A DNA stretch of 64,000 bases from Sapria himalayana (GCA_029783825.1 JAREIK010005861.1:1-64000), one strand, 5' to 3'; positions 11,650-24,780 are shown, counted from the stretch's first letter. The notes: generated by a model not told the origin, from the sequence alone. Numbers and translations are program-made.

Positions 11650-12485
11650 GTCATTTTGTTTAATTAATGGCTCAAGCACAGTCTGAACAATGGCTCTATC
11701 ATGGTATGAAAGATGGTTTTAGCATGGTATGAATGATGGCTCTAGCATGGTATGAACGATGGCTCTAGCATGGTATGAACAATGGCTTTAGCACAGTCGC
11801 TCTTGCATTGTTTAAACAATGCCTCTGCACATTCAAACAATGACTCTCACAAAGTCAAACAATGGCTTTAGCATAGTCAAACAATGGCTCTTGCATAGTC
11901 AAACAATGGGTCTAGCACATTCAAATAATGGCTCTAGCACAGTCAAACAATGGTTCTAGCATAGTCTAAACTAAGGCTCTAGTAGTTTAAACAAAGGCTC
12001 TAGCAGTCTAAACAACGGCTCTAGCATTCTAAACATAGGCTCTAGCGATCTTTAAAAGACTATATCAGTCTAAAAAAAGGGTCTAGAAGTTTAGACAAAG
12101 GCTCTAGCAATCTAATCAAATGCTCTAGCAGTCTAAATAAAGTCTCTAGTAGTCGAAATAAAGGCTCTAGCAATCTAAACAAAGGCTCAACAAGTCTAAA
12201 CAAAGACTTTAGCAGTCTAAATAAAGGCTTTAGTAGTCTAAACAAAGGCTCTACAAGCCTAAACAAAGGCTCTAAAAGTCTAAATAAAGGCTCCATCAGT
12301 CTAAACAATGGCTCTAGCAATCTAAACAATCACTCTAGCAGTCTAAACAATCGCTCTAGCAGTCTAAACAATGGCTCTAGTAGTCTAAACAATGGCTCTG
12401 GTAGTCTAAACAATGGCTTTAGTAGTCTAAACAAGGGCTCTAGCAGTCTAAATAATGGCTCTAGTTGTCTAAACAATGGCTATAA
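11650..12485 (+). repeat. Minisatellite of about 21-bp units (core AACAATGGCTCTAGCA)
   Basis: Roughly 40 imperfect units of about 21 bp run head to tail. Each holds a CTAAACAA-like part and a GGCTCTAGCA-like part. The left third is less regular (GCATGGTATGAA and CACAGTCAAA variants) and the right two thirds are more uniform (AGTCTAAACAA). Because 21 is a multiple of three, the minus strand gives a spurious leucine-rich 89-residue frame of seven-residue repeats (EPLFRLL). The arms contain much shorter versions at 30,660-30,845 and 46,806-47,005. Confidence 0.95.
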
Positions 12486-13674
12486 CACATTTTAAAATAT
12501 AATGTGCACTAAACTGAGTGATACACTTTTAGCATGCCTTTATGAAAGTGAGTACTGCCTAATTGCAAATGATAATTTTGAGATTATAATTGTCTTTTCT
12601 TGACCTACTTTTGAAATGTCGATACTAGAAGACCAAGTAATATGAAGTTATTTAACAAGAGTGTGGAAAGTAGTCTTTAGCAATAAACTTAGTAGTACAC
12701 TAAATTTTTTTATAGTGTAATATTCAGTTTGTGGTTTCGCCCACCAAACATAATATTTAAAAAATAAAAAATAAAAATGACTATTGAAAACCTAATTTTT
12801 TCATTAAAAGACATGCACAACATGGTTTCTAATTATGCACTTGCACTTCATAATGATTGAATAGACCCTTATGTTTATATATGAGAAAATATTACTCAAT
12901 TTAACATTTTTGAATATGATTTTGAAAAATGCAATTTTAGTTTTTTAATGTTAAAAAAAAGTGGTTTTAGATAACATGGTTTATGATTTTGATTATATAT
13001 ATATATATATATATAATCAAAATCATTTCAATAATAATCAATTAATTTGATAAAATTAAATTATTTGATTATAATTAAACTAATTATTACTTATTATATA
13101 TCCACATATATTTTAAATAAATAAAATCATTAATACATTTATGACATCCAAATAAGATTACGAAAGGAATCCTGGCCAAAATAAGACCTTGTGATTCTAT
13201 TGTAAATTATTTCACATTATAATTTATTTTAATTATTATTCATATCACTACAAAATTAATATTGTACTCACTCAATTATTTAAAATATTTTATGTTTTTT
13301 ATTATTTGTCATTTGATATAAATTAAACTCTCATATTAAGATTATAAATATCCATTGATTAAATCAAATCACTAATAATCTAATTTAACCAGTCTTTTAT
13401 TATTTCCTTGATACTTTTCACTTAATTTATTTGAATTTTTAGATTAAAACTTTTTTGTAAACTATTGCAAAATTAAAACTTATAAGTTTCCTCAAGGGAA
13501 TCATCAATTTTTTTAATAGGACATGGAATCCATCAGCAATCAATATTTATCATACACTTGATAAGGTTATCCAATTCATAGAGTTATTAAATCTATTTCT
13601 AGACCACACTCTTTATGAATCAAAATAATAATTTAATGCCAATAATAACTACTTTAAGTATAAGATTAATAATA
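12486..13674. other. AT-rich non-coding stretch with (AT)n tract
   Basis: It is collinear with, but strongly diverged from, right-arm 47,040-47,600. Shared blocks include TTCATTAAAAGACATGCA versus TTCATTAAATGACATGCA and CAATTAATTTNNNAAAATTAAATTATTT. An AT dinucleotide tract lies at 12,994-13,015 inside a small palindrome (GATTATAT to ATATAATC). No gene is seen. The left palindrome arm may begin slightly before 13,675, because its partner lies beyond the window end. Confidence 0.6.
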
Positions 13675-14102
13675 TTTATAATAACAATTGTATATTTTAT
13701 TTTACATGTTGGTAAAAATAATTATTTCATGTTGGTCTCATTCAATACACTCAAGTGGACTAACACTAAAAGTTAGAACTTTACCATTCAGCATAGTCAA
13801 GAAGACCTACTAAAATCTAGTGCTATAATCTTATAAATATGTTGTCTAATTCAATCTATATTATGAACAACAAGCTTATATTTCACAAGAATTGATGATT
13901 TTGATCTTTTGTGTGTACCCGATCTTTATGCACTAAATTATCTACATGCAAAATAAAGGATATGAATTTTTATAAATTCAACCCATTATAAAATGTTTTA
14001 TTAAAATATCAAGACATAAATCAAAAAAATAATCATCACTATGATACCACATATCTGACTCTCATTCCTTTCACATGTCTATCAATTATTTTAGTGGGAA
14101 GG
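13675..14102 (-). repeat. Copia-relic 3' flank, left arm, interrupted by the gypsy element
   Basis: This non-coding sequence is homologous to 8,000-8,400 (shared GCAAAATAAAGGA and TTTTATTAAAATATCAAG). It ends at the target duplication GAAGG (14,098-14,102), where the gypsy element inserted. It continues at 26,206, so it is the downstream part of the decayed copia relic whose RNase H lies at 26,212-26,720. Confidence 0.65.
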
Positions 14103-14886
14103 TGGTGCAAGCACCATTTCGAACAACCTACAATTATCACCGGGTCGAATTACAAGTAACAGGGTGAAACAGCTTCAAGAGGTATTGTGCATTCTTACAT
14201 TGTAGGAGCGAGGTTATCCGGAGAAGGAAAGTCAATTATGTATGATTAAATAATCTTAGCACTCCCATGAAGAAGGCCATAGTGGGAGATCTTGTCTAAA
14301 CCCTTGAGCATACCTGATGGATATGATTACAGCTACCAATAGCTAGATGCATCTGGAGGAAGAAGAGTGCAGAGGTTGGTCAGTCTGTGTTCTGAAACAG
14401 CGCTGACAACCTAGAATGAAAATTGCTGAAGTTGAAACATGTTTTTTATTATTTTTTTGTTTGCTGTTTTTGTTGGACTTTTGGGGATTATAATTCAAAT
14501 TTAAATCCCTTTTTAAAACCTTGTTCATAAGACTTTTTCAGACATTTTTTTTAATCCCATAGATATTGAAAGTGATTCTCTAACTTGGGTTTTGGCTAGG
14601 ATTGTGTTTACTAGCCTTAGATAAATCAAAATCAGGTCGATTGCGATGTCAAATCACATGGTTCATAGCTTCCTCCAATTATTGCAGGTATATTGGATAG
14701 CTTATGTTCATTTCTTTCTTGCATATTTATGGTATTTAGGAGTAATTAGAGTCTGAATCTAATTATTTCTCAACCGAATTTGCTTGTATTTGAACAAAAC
14801 CTACCTTATTCCATTGTTATCTTTATTGATTATCTTCAATTCTTCATTTCGTTGCAATTTATTTTCTTTTGCTACTTACATCATTA
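14103..14886 (+). repeat. gypsy 5' LTR, left arm
   Basis: It starts TGGTGCAAGCACC, itself a short inverted repeat, and ends CATCATTA just before the primer site. It aligns with 24,932-26,205 once the MITE is removed, with clear substitutions along its length, so the element is old. The boundary follows from GAAGG at the left and from the 3' LTR end at the right. Confidence 0.88.
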
Positions 14887-15734
14887 TTAAATTTGGTATC
14901 GAAAGAAAGTTTTGGAGCATCTTAACCTTCACACCAGCTTGGAAATTTTATGTTTTTTTTGCTTATTGCTTTTCTATATTTTTGAAAATAAAAAAAAAGT
15001 GTTTACAAAGTGTTCGATTATTTGCTTATCTAGTGAATTGTGTTATTTAATTGTGTTTGAGTTCTGTTTCTGCATATTCTCATAATTGCTACTTGTTGTT
15101 GGAAATTGAAAAATGTGGCAAGTGAAAAAAAAAGGATAGCAGAAACTATATTAAATAAAGGTGAAAAATATTGAAAATTAAGAATACCAAGAAAAATTAT
15201 TCAATGAAGGTGTTGCAAAAGGCAAGAGAATAAAAGAATCCAAGCTCTATAGGTAGAAAGCCAACAATTATCCCAACTATGATTAAAAATTATGTTGAAT
15301 GATAGCAAACTTAGCAGCCACTGTTCACTACTCATTTTGTGTGAATCTTTGACTTGACATTTGACTCTTGGCATTTTGGCTACTTTGTTAATTTTAATCA
15401 CTTGGATAACTTTGTTTTTATCTTTTAAACTTGTTCATACCCTTTCTACACCATGTTTGAACCTTTTGAATGTTTTTATGTTTTGCTTCCTAACCATTCC
15501 TACTTCTTGCTTCATTTATTATTGTTTTTTCTATTTTATTCCTTTTGCATACTTATATGCTTGAGAGAACTCACATGTCATATTCTGCATTGCATTTGGT
15601 GGTTGCTATGGATTTTGATTGGCCCACGATCAGCTTGAGATTGAAGGTTGGAGAAGTCGGGAGGAACACTTGAGTGTGAAAAAAAAAGAGTGCAAGTGAG
15701 GATATTTTCTTTTGGTTTCCAAGAACTTGAAACA
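14887..15734 (+). other. gypsy primer site and untranslated leader, left arm
   Basis: ATTTGGTATCGAAAG at about 14,891-14,905 resembles the initiator-Met tRNA primer site (TGGTATCAGAGC) with changes. The remaining 830 bp before the gag start hold only small frames with no recognisable domain. They are mirrored at 61,940-62,788. Confidence 0.7.
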
Positions 15735-17139
15735 ATGGATGCTGATGAAATGCGACAGATGTTTGGAACACTTACAAAATCAATTGAGGACCTTCATACG
15801 AGGGTAGGAAATATTGAAAGATCAAAAAGTTTGAGTTAAAGATCAAGAGCATCAAACCGAGGGAAAAGACATGAGTCGAGGCGGAGAGAAAGGTAGCAGG
15901 AACAAGAAGGGGATGATAATGAAGAAGAAAATTATTCACAAGGCGAATATGAACTAGTCTATCACAGGCATCAAGGGAGGTGAAAGTATAACAACAATGC
16001 CAAGAATTACAAACCTAATGTGCCAATCTTGGTACTTCCAATCCAGAAGATTATTTAGATTGGGAGGAAAAGAAGGAAGGGTTCTTTAGGCTTAAAGCCT
16101 ACACAAAAAGAGCAAATGTTGATATTGCTACATTAGAGTTTACAGATTATACCTTGAGCTGGTGGGATCAACTCAATATCAAGATCAGGAGGAGATGAGT
16201 ATACTAAGTCACTTCGTGAGAACAGCTAAAACTTGAGATGAGGAATAGATTTGTTCTCAGTCATTATCAAAGAGACTTATATTTGAGGTAGGAAAGTTTT
16301 AATCAAAGAAGCTTGAAGATTATTACAAGGAAATGGAGAGGATAATGACACGGATGAATGTTATTGAGCATGAAGATGCTACCATGGCAAGATTTTTGGT
16401 TGGATTACATCGAGACAAATCAGATATAGTGGAGCTCCATAGCTTCAATGATATGAGAGAAGCATTGGAAAAGGCAAAGAAAGTGGAGAACCAACTGAAG
16501 AGGCGAAACAGAGGCTGGAACACAGGTTCTACCTACCCAAAGAGCAACTCCAAATCTCGTGAGCAGAAAAGGCCTTATGTGGATTACAAAAAAAATCAAA
16601 GTACTTCGCAAGATAAAGGCAAGGGAATTATGGAGAATAAACCAAAGAATAATTATGGAGAAATCAAGAACAACAACACTAGAAAGCATCAAGACGTCAT
16701 ATGTTTTAAATGTCAAGGAAGAGGACATTATGCCAATAATTGTCCAAACAAGAAAACAATGGTTGTGAATCATGCTGGTAATATCATGTCTGACTCAGAG
16801 GAGGTTAATCCAGGTGGTGATAAATTTTTGCCTAACTTGGAAGAGAATGAAGATGGCGAGTCTAACTATCCAGAGTGGCTAAGTGCTATGACCATTAGAG
16901 CCTTGAGTACTCGAGTAAAGAAGAGTAATATTGAGGAGCAACATGAAAATCTTTTTCATTGCCACTGTAAGATCAATGGGCAGGTGTGTAGTGTTATAGT
17001 AGATAATGAAAGCTGCACAAACCTTATAAATGAGCTGTTAGTGAGGAGGCTAGAGCTACCCATTACTTGGCATTTGGATCAATATAAATTGCAATGGTTA
17101 AATCATAGTGGTAATAGCAGAATTAAGAAGCAAGTCTAG
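15735..17139 (+). pseudogene. gypsy gag with CCHC zinc knuckle and protease start, left arm
   Basis: The likely start is ATG 15,735 (MDADEMRQMFG). An in-frame TAA at 15,837 ends this first piece; the right arm has CAA there. After further breaks, a 268-residue frame (16,333-17,139) carries the gag C-terminus. It has a basic, Lys/Asn-rich linker and a zinc knuckle CFKCQGRGHYANNC (16,702-16,743, CX2CX4HX4C). A protease-like segment follows: VCSVIVDNESCTN (about 16,984-17,022), in which the usual DGGSCTN reads DNESCTN. Gag would form the RNA-packaging particle. The right-arm frame differs at only three residues here. Confidence 0.88.
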
Positions 17140-20109
17140 CTAATTTTTAAGATTAAGGAATTTGAGGATCAAGTGACATGTGATGTGGTACCAATCCAAG
17201 CATGTCATATATTATTGGGACTACCATTGCAGTTTGACAGAAAAATACAATATGATACTACTTGAACATGATTACTTAGTATAAAGATGGAAAGATGATT
17301 CAACTCAAGCCATTAAGTCCTAAAGTTATTGGAACGTATCAAGCATATCTTCATAGACAATATTTGGAGGATCTCAAGATCACAAATTTTGGTGTACTTG
17401 GTGAGGTTACAAAAAAAAGATAGAAGAGAAAAGTGAAGGAATGAGAGTTGAGAATAAAAATATGAATGTTGTAAAAAGGGAGTTGAGTGAGACGAGAGAA
17501 AAGGCAAAATAAAGTTTGTTTGTAAGCTATAGTGAGATAAAAAAATGAGGTTTGAGAGTGAGGATCCTATGATGTGTTTACTTTTATTGCCAAAATATTA
17601 TTGTTTATATTTAACAGATATTGCACATGATTTTCCAATCGAGATTGTGACTATTTTGCAGAACTATAGAGATGTTTTTTCTTTAGGATATTCTAGGAGG
17701 ACTACCACCCATTCGAGGAATTGAGCATCAGATCAATCTAATTCTGGGAGTTCCTCTTCCAAACCAACCAGCATATAGAACCAATCCTGAAGAGATAAAG
17801 AAAACCAAAGGATAAGCAAAGGAATTACTTGCCAAAGGTTGGGGTAAGAGAAAGTATAAGTCCTTGTTTTGTGCTTGTTTTATTAATACAAAAAAAAAAG
17901 ATGGTGGCTGGCACATGTGTGTCAATTGTAGAGCCATTAATGCTATCACTGTTAAATATTGTCATCCTATTCCTAGGTTAAATGATATGCTAGATGAATT
18001 GCATTGAGCTATAATTTTCTTTAAAATAAACTTGAAAAGTGGATATCATCAAATAAGAATGATAGAAGTTAGTGAATGGAAAATTGCTTTCAAGACTAAA
18101 CTATGATTGTATGAATGGGTTGTCATGTCTTTTGGCTTAACCAATGCACCTAGTACTTTTATGAGATTGATGAATCACATTTTGATGCCATTTATTGGGA
18201 AATTTTTTGTTGTTTATTTTGATGATATTTTGATTTATAGCAAGAATGTGGAAGAACATGTGAATCATCTTGCATCTGTTTTAGATATTTTAAGGTAAGA
18301 AGAATTATATGCTAATGAGAAGAAATGCACATTTTTTGTATTATCATCCAAATTTCTTGGTTGCATTGTGATTACAGATAAAATTAAAGTGGATGAAGAC
18401 AAAGTTAAAACGATCAGAGAATGACCTATACCAATGACAGTAAAAGAAATTAGAAGCTTCCTAGGATTGACAGAATTTTTACAGGCAATTCATAAGGGAT
18501 TTTAGCACTATTGCTGCACCTCTGACCTCAATAATCAAGAAAGATGAAAAGTTCATCTAAAGCGAGAAATAACAAAAAGCATTTGATATTTTTTAAATAA
18601 TTACTTATTAATGCACCTATTCTTAAAATACCTAATTTTAATTCAACTTTTGAACTTGAATGTGATGCATTAGGTGTGGGAATTGGAGCTGTGCTCATGC
18701 AAGGAAAGAGACCAATTTCTTATTTCAGTGAGAAATTGAATGATGCTGCATTGAGCTATCCCACCAATGACAAGGAAATGTATGTGCTGGTAAGAGCCCT
18801 TTTGTTTGACAACATTACTTAAGGACTAAAGAATTTGTTATTCATACGGATCATGAGTCTTTGAAGTACATGAGAATACAAAATGATATTAGCAAAAGGC
18901 ATGTGAAGCGGATTTATTTTATTGAAATATTTCCTTATGTAATAAAATATATGAGAGGACAAGAAAATGTAGTTGAAGATGCTTTATCTAGTAGAGACTC
19001 ATTATTGACTACATTGAATTCACGAATTCTTTGTTTTTTCTCATATCAAGTCACTATATGCAACTTATGAAGATTTTAAGGAAGTATTTAATAAATGTGA
19101 GTCACATGGCTTTAATGATATATACAAGCATAAAGGATATCTATTTAAAACTGACCGTTTGTGTGTGCCTCGTGGATCCACTTGTGAATTGCTTGTCATG
19201 GAACTGCACGAGAGAGTTTTAGGGGATAAATACTATGACTATTATAAAAAAAATTATTAGCCAAGCATGCGCAGAGACATGGAGAGGCATATTAGGAGTT
19301 GTTTGGTGTGTAAAAGGGCTAAGTCCACGTTGAAGCCACATAGACTATACACCCCACTGCCTATTCCAGATAGCCCGTGGAAGGATATATCTATGGATTT
19401 TTTCATGGGATTGCCAAGTACAAAAAAAAGGTAAGGATTCCATCTTTGTAGCTGTTGACAGATTTTTTAAAATGGTAAGATTCATTCCTTGTAATAAAAT
19501 AAATGTTGTTCATATTGACTATTGCCAATTTATTTTTTAATGAAATTGTTAAATTCCATGAAATTCCTAGCACAACTATTTTGACAAAGATACAAAATTT
19601 TTCAACCATTTTTGGTGAGCTTTTTGGTCTAAATTTGGAGCCAAATTATTATTTTTAACTTCATGTCATTGTCAGACAGATGGTCAGATAGAAGTAGTTA
19701 ATCGAACTCTGTGGGCTTTAATGAGAGCTATGTTAAAATAGAATTTGGGTGCTTAAGAAGATTGTTTACCACACATTGAATTTGCATAAAATAACATTCA
19801 TAGGTCAACTCACACGTCCCCATTTGAGGTTGTAAATGGTTATAATCCTCAAGCTCCAATTGACTTGTTGTCATTATCTAGCAATGAGCAAAGTAATCTA
19901 AATTTCAGAGATAAAGTTGAAAAGATCAAGCAAATACATTTGGAGGCGAAGACAACCTTAGAGAAAATAACACAAAAATATGAGCAAATAAAGAATAAAG
20001 GAAGAAAGCGAGTGATTTTTCAACCGGGTAATTGGGTATGGCTACATTTAAGAAAGGAAAGGTTTCCGGCACAATGACAATCAAAGCTAATGCCACGAGG
20101 CGATGATTC
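17140..20109 (+). pseudogene. gypsy pol (RT, RNase H, integrase), left arm, interrupted by hAT
   Basis: In order, with several stops: protease tail; reverse transcriptase from about 17,890 ([16 protein letters not shown]) through [18 protein letters not shown] to the catalytic YFDD at 18,215-18,226; RNase H ([18 protein letters not shown] from about 18,650, then [11 protein letters not shown]). Integrase follows, with a zinc-finger segment ending CLVCKRAK (about 19,300) and a core with [20 protein letters not shown] and [17 protein letters not shown]. The C-terminal module has GRKRVIFQPGNWVWLHLRKE and MPRGDDSFQ. At 20,110 the frame runs into the hAT target duplication. It resumes after the hAT with VLERINDNTYKLDLLGKY (24,789-24,840). 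RNase H has a frameshift near 18,803 that the right arm lacks. Confidence 0.9.
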
Positions 20110-20525
20110 GTTTCAAGCAATGTTTTCAGAACCGAACCGATGACTGAATCGAAAAAGTTACTGGTTCACGGTTCACTGGTTGGACCGGTGGTCGAACCGT
20201 GGTCGAACCGGTGATGTCATAAATATATGTTTTATATATTATAATAAATAAATAAATTACTTTTATATAAATTTTGACAGCATTTCTTCTATTTGTGAAC
20301 CTTTTCATAAAATTCTATACATATAGTAGCTATCACATATAAAAATTTTAACAAAATATAAGTGTGTGTGTGTGTGTGTGTAGATGCATAATGACCAAAT
20401 GAATTAACAATGACCAAATTATAAAAAAGTCATTAACACATTATCCATATCACAAATGTCAACCACAATGCTTAAATAGGTATTCAAAATACATGACTTC
20501 AAGTTCATATTGGCAAAAAACGTGT

Positions 20526-23166
20526 TCATTCATTTTGAAACTCTGGATATTGATGTTCAACTTGATTGTATGGAAAACCAAAATCCTGCACATCAATCCC
20601 ATCTACAGTCGTGTCATTGGCATCCTCGTTATCTACAAAAAATAATGTCAAGCACGTATCAATAAGAAATTACTTTTGAAGAAAAATAGTAATTGCCAAT
20701 TATTTAAATTTTATAAATCCACATTCTAGTATTTTACTAGCCAATGTGAGTAGCCAAACTTGAACTTTCGACTTCATGTATCGTCATTGATTCTTCTTCA
20801 TATAAAAGATTCTCTAATTCTTCAAAATCAAGCTCTCCTGGCTCATTCTCATCAATTATCCAAAATTCGGTCTCATCAATGCATTCATAATCAATGGGAT
20901 CATAATTTCTTTTTTGTTGTATAATCTAAAAAATAAAAATATAAATGTATTCATACTTATCAATGCAAACATTTATATTAAAAAAAATAAAATTCAAAAC
21001 AACTAAAGAAGTGTTTGATGTCTATACCTGTTTTTGAGCCGCTAATTATAATGAACATATACAAGATCATTGAGCCTTTGATGTTCTAATCTATTCCTCT
21101 TTTTTGTATGTATTCGTTCAAAAACAGTCCAATTTCTTTCACATCCAGAAGATGAGGTAGTCTGACTCAATATTTGAATTGCTAACTTCTGCAAATGCGG
21201 TGCACTATACCCTTGCAGCCTTCACCATTCATCTAGTTATCATTTCACATTAAAAGAAAAAAAACCATTAAAAAGTTTATAAATATGATCATTTGCATTT
21301 TAAACTTAAGAGTCAAGAATACTAATATACTATTAAATATTAAATGGTAATTAACGAAAACACACTATGATAATCTTTTAGACTTTTTTTTACCTGGTTG
21401 AAGTAATTCACGTGAAGAATAAGCAAGTTCTCTTCCAAAACTTTCTAATCGATCACGGAACAACCTCAATTCATGCATTGCTTGATGCTTGCCTTTTCCA
21501 AGTTTCTGGTCAATAACATCCATGACAGCTCCAATAATTGATGGCTTATGACAAAAATTTTCATGATCATATTGTAAACATGGATTCAACCAATAAGCTG
21601 CTGCATGAATATTTTTTCGCAATTGTTGATCCCAATGTTGCTTTATGATTTGTGTATAAGGCTTGTATAGTCTTTTGTTATCTTTAAATAGTTTCTTAAT
21701 CCCCAAACAAGCTCTATACATGCCTTCATACACATATCCCATCGAAGGTCTCTCATCACAATCAACAATACGTAATAAGCGTACAAGGGGAGTCATAAGA
21801 TTCACAACTATAAAACAATCATTCCAAAACTTGTTATCTAATATGATAGAAACTGCAACTTTATTTTTATTATCCCTTGAATATCTAGAGTCCACAAAAA
21901 ACTTACTAGTAACCAAAGCTTGCAAGTCGTGTTTGTGATCATGAAGACTCTTAAGTGCAATAAATGTGGTAGCAAAGCGAGTTGCACCAGGTCGAAGAAT
22001 CTCTGTCCATCCTTCTCTTTTTCTCAACCAACTCAACAAAGCAATATGATATAGACAAAGATTTTCACCTTTGATGCACGTCTTGTAAGTTCAGCCACAT
22101 GGTCTAACTTACATATATCCTTAAAGATCAAATTAAGACAATGAGCTGCGCAAGGTGACCAATTAATATGTTTGTACTTTTGAGAAATTAATCTCCCTGC
22201 AGCCACATAATTTGTTGCATTATCAGTGACCATGTGAACTATATTGCTTGGACCCACCGACTCAATTATCTCATCAAATAAATGAAACAAATTAGTAGAA
22301 TCCTTCACAATATTAGAAGCATCAACAGATTTCACAAATGAGATCCCTTGAGGACAATAAACAAGGAAGTTAATAAGTGTTCTTTGTCTGTTGTCTGTCC
22401 AACCATCACCCATTATTGTACATCCAACTCTTGCCCAAATTTCACGATAAGAGTTCACAAGCAATTGAACTTCCTTCTTAGCATCCTTCAAAAGATTAAC
22501 CCGTAATTGATGGTAACTGGGACCCTTATATCCAAGACCAATTGCAGCTATAGCATCTAACATTGGCTTGAAGTAGAAAGAATTCACCGCATTAATCATA
22601 ATGCATGCATCATAAAAGAATCTTCCAACTCCATATCAGCTCTCCAAATAGCTTCTTCCCAGCTAATACACTCTTAATAGAAGGTTGAGCTCCTTGACTA
22701 GTTCTTGGTGCAAAATATTTATCTACTGTTGACTTTTTCCTTTTCCCACTACTTGTTGCTGCTATTATAGAATTTTTTATTTGTTGAACCTCATCTTCAT
22801 CTCTTGGTATATCTCCCTCAAATTGTGATAAATTAGGACCATATTGATTCTCACCTTCATAAGCTTCTTGTGCCCCTTGCTTGGATCTCACAAGCTATTG
22901 TAAAGAATTTTCTATTCGAAATCTAACATCAGGAGGAACGGATTTGTATGGTCCAATATCCCCTTTCACTCCAGCAAGATGTTTTTTCATTCTATGTATT
23001 CCCCCACCTTTTGCAACTTTTTTGCAATACAAACACGTCAAGGCTTCCTTCCACTTGCATATGTTTCTTCAGAACATGTTCCCATGCAGGTCGGTCTCGC
23101 TTCTACTTGATTGTGAGTTTGCAGTTGAATCTGACCAGAGGATGGGGGAGTGAAGTTTGATTCCAT
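20526..23166 (-). pseudogene. hAT transposase (BED finger, DUF659, dimerisation domain), left arm
   Basis: This is the mirror copy of the right-arm gene at 54,497-57,145, described there in detail. It holds the BED finger (about 23,000), the DUF659 core with GDGWTDNRQRTL, TDNATNYVAAG and CAAHCLNLI, and the C-terminal dimerisation and acidic-tail exons. It shares the right copy's three nonsense codons. It also has about seven single-base losses: four in the BED exon between 23,040 and 23,145, two near 22,633 and 22,665 (TCCATATC and TTCTTCCC), and one near 22,048. These break the frame into pieces. In the ERIHTKKRNR exon the left arm keeps an A run of six where the right has five. Confidence 0.9.
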
Positions 23167-24780
23167 TTCTTTCAATGTAAAAAATGAAAAAAAAGAATAC
23201 CATCAATAAAATTTTGATTTTTTTTATATTGTTCTCAAAAATAGTTTTTGAAAACATAAATAGATAACATTAATTTGTTGTTATTTAAATGTTGTTCTTA
23301 GTTCTCATAATTTATTGTTTCCATGTTAACATCGTTATTCAAAAATAAAAAAGAAAAAGAAAAAGCCAAAAAGGGACCAAACATGTTATCTTAGAGTTCC
23401 TGATTCTCCTTGTTTTTCAATACAAAGAAACAACTCTCAAAAAATGTAAAGAAACATGGGATATTCTTCCGAATTAGAGTCGGCAATGGGAATGACCTGA
23501 AAAATCTTCATGGTACAGACATAAAATTAGAAGTTGCAGAAAAACCATTGAATCTTCCAACTGAGCATAGACTAGTTTATTAGAAATTGCAATACACATA
23601 GGCTAGAGTAAAAATCCATCCATGTTTCAAATTATAAAAACCCAATCTAGAAATTTAGCTACAAAAAATACTCCAATTTGCATTTCTATAAGTGCAATGA
23701 ACAAAAAAAAGAAACAAAAAACATTTAACTACCTAAACATCATTCACTTCACAATATGGTTTTAGAAGAAAAAAAAATCAATTAACAAACTATGGCCAAG
23801 AGAGAAAACGTGGACATGAGCATCAATAGATGAATAAAAAATCTACTATATGAATGATTAGACAACACCCACCATATGAATTATTATAATTTATAAGTAT
23901 CAGACAACTCGGAGAAAGAGATAAGATGGAGTTAAGGAGATTGAATAAAACAAATAACCCCACACATTTCCACTTGCATCATCCGGCCACCTCCCAGCAT
24001 CATGTTGTCTCTCCAACGGAAATTTCAAGATGATTTCATTGATTTGCAAAAGGGGTTTCTGCAGATTATGGAATGAAAGGAAATATTATCAATTTGTGGA
24101 GGTTTGATGCAAGATGGGTTTCCTGCTGAATTGTGGATTGAATGTTGAAGGGGAAGAAACCAGAGTAAGTATCTGTCTCTCTCTGTTCTTAGCAACAAGT
24201 CAACAACAATGGTGATAAATGACCCGTCTTTTTTATCCTTGTGAAACAATGAGTGTGAATGAACTAAGAGTCTAAGCAATTTTTTTTTTAAGTTTAGCCG
24301 TTTAGATGTGAATGTCTGATTTCTTCAGGAAAAAAATATACTCTAATTCTCATAAACAAACAAACAAAAATGAAAAAAAAAAGGAAACTCTAAATTACAA
24401 TCTGGAGGAAGAAAAAAAATCCATTCAATGTGTACAAACTACATGAGAGATGAGATTGCAAATCAAAAATCAAAGATACCTTCAACTGAATCTCAAAAGA
24501 AGTTGCGACGGTAAGGAGAGAGAACTCAGAGAAGGGACCGTCGGGCGCCTACGGTAAAAAAATCCATTCAAAACGACGTCATTTTGAATTTAATTTTTTT
24601 TTTAAATAATATTATTGAACCGGCCGGTTCAACCGGTTCACCGGTTGAACCGCCGGTTCACACGGTTCAAGTACGGGTCAATTGCATTCCGGTTTAATCC
24701 TTCGAACCGAACCTAAACATGGACCGGTCGACGGTCGGACTGGTCGAACCGGCCAATTCGGTCCGGTCCTGAAAACATTG
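23167..24780. other. hAT 5' non-coding and subterminal region, left arm
   Basis: This is the transposon sequence upstream of the transposase start. 23,167-24,560 is AT-rich with no domain; the 84-residue minus-strand frame at 24,025-24,279 is unrecognised and may be spurious. 24,610-24,780 is a dense cluster of ACCGGTTCA and GGTTGAACCGG motifs, the probable transposase-binding repeats, ending in the terminal repeat. Confidence 0.7.

Larger units (their letters stand above)
20118..24780 (-). mobile_element. hAT transposon inserted in gypsy pol, left-arm copy
   Basis: The ends are CAATGTTTTCAGAACCG and CGGTCCTGAAAACATTG, imperfect inverted repeats. They are flanked by identical 8-bp duplications GTTTCAAG (20,110-20,117 and 24,781-24,788), diagnostic of hAT insertion. 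The transposase gene runs on the minus strand, opposite to the host gypsy element. Both subterminal regions are rich in GGTTCAACCGG-like motifs that can fold back. A (GT)n tract lies at 20,362-20,380. Confidence 0.95.

Noticed and set aside
12060..12329. Leucine-rich 89-residue repeat protein
   Set aside because: It is the minus-strand translation of a 21-bp minisatellite. There is no start context or domain, and the repeat explains the frame.
11650..12485. Possible CRISPR array
   Set aside because: The units abut with no unique spacers, the period is 21 bp and the setting is a plant genome.
16420..16773. 117-residue minus-strand frame opposite gag
   Set aside because: It is an antisense shadow of the gypsy gag frame with its zinc knuckle; it is not independent.
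14103..20109. Endogenous pararetrovirus
   Set aside because: The domain order, LTRs, primer site and integrase are those of a Ty3/gypsy retrotransposon. No movement-protein or coat-protein-like segment is seen.
24025..24279. 84-residue frame inside the hAT element as a second transposon gene
   Set aside because: It has no recognisable domain. Identity with 53,376-53,630 only reflects the palindrome. It is kept as unresolved within the non-coding entry.
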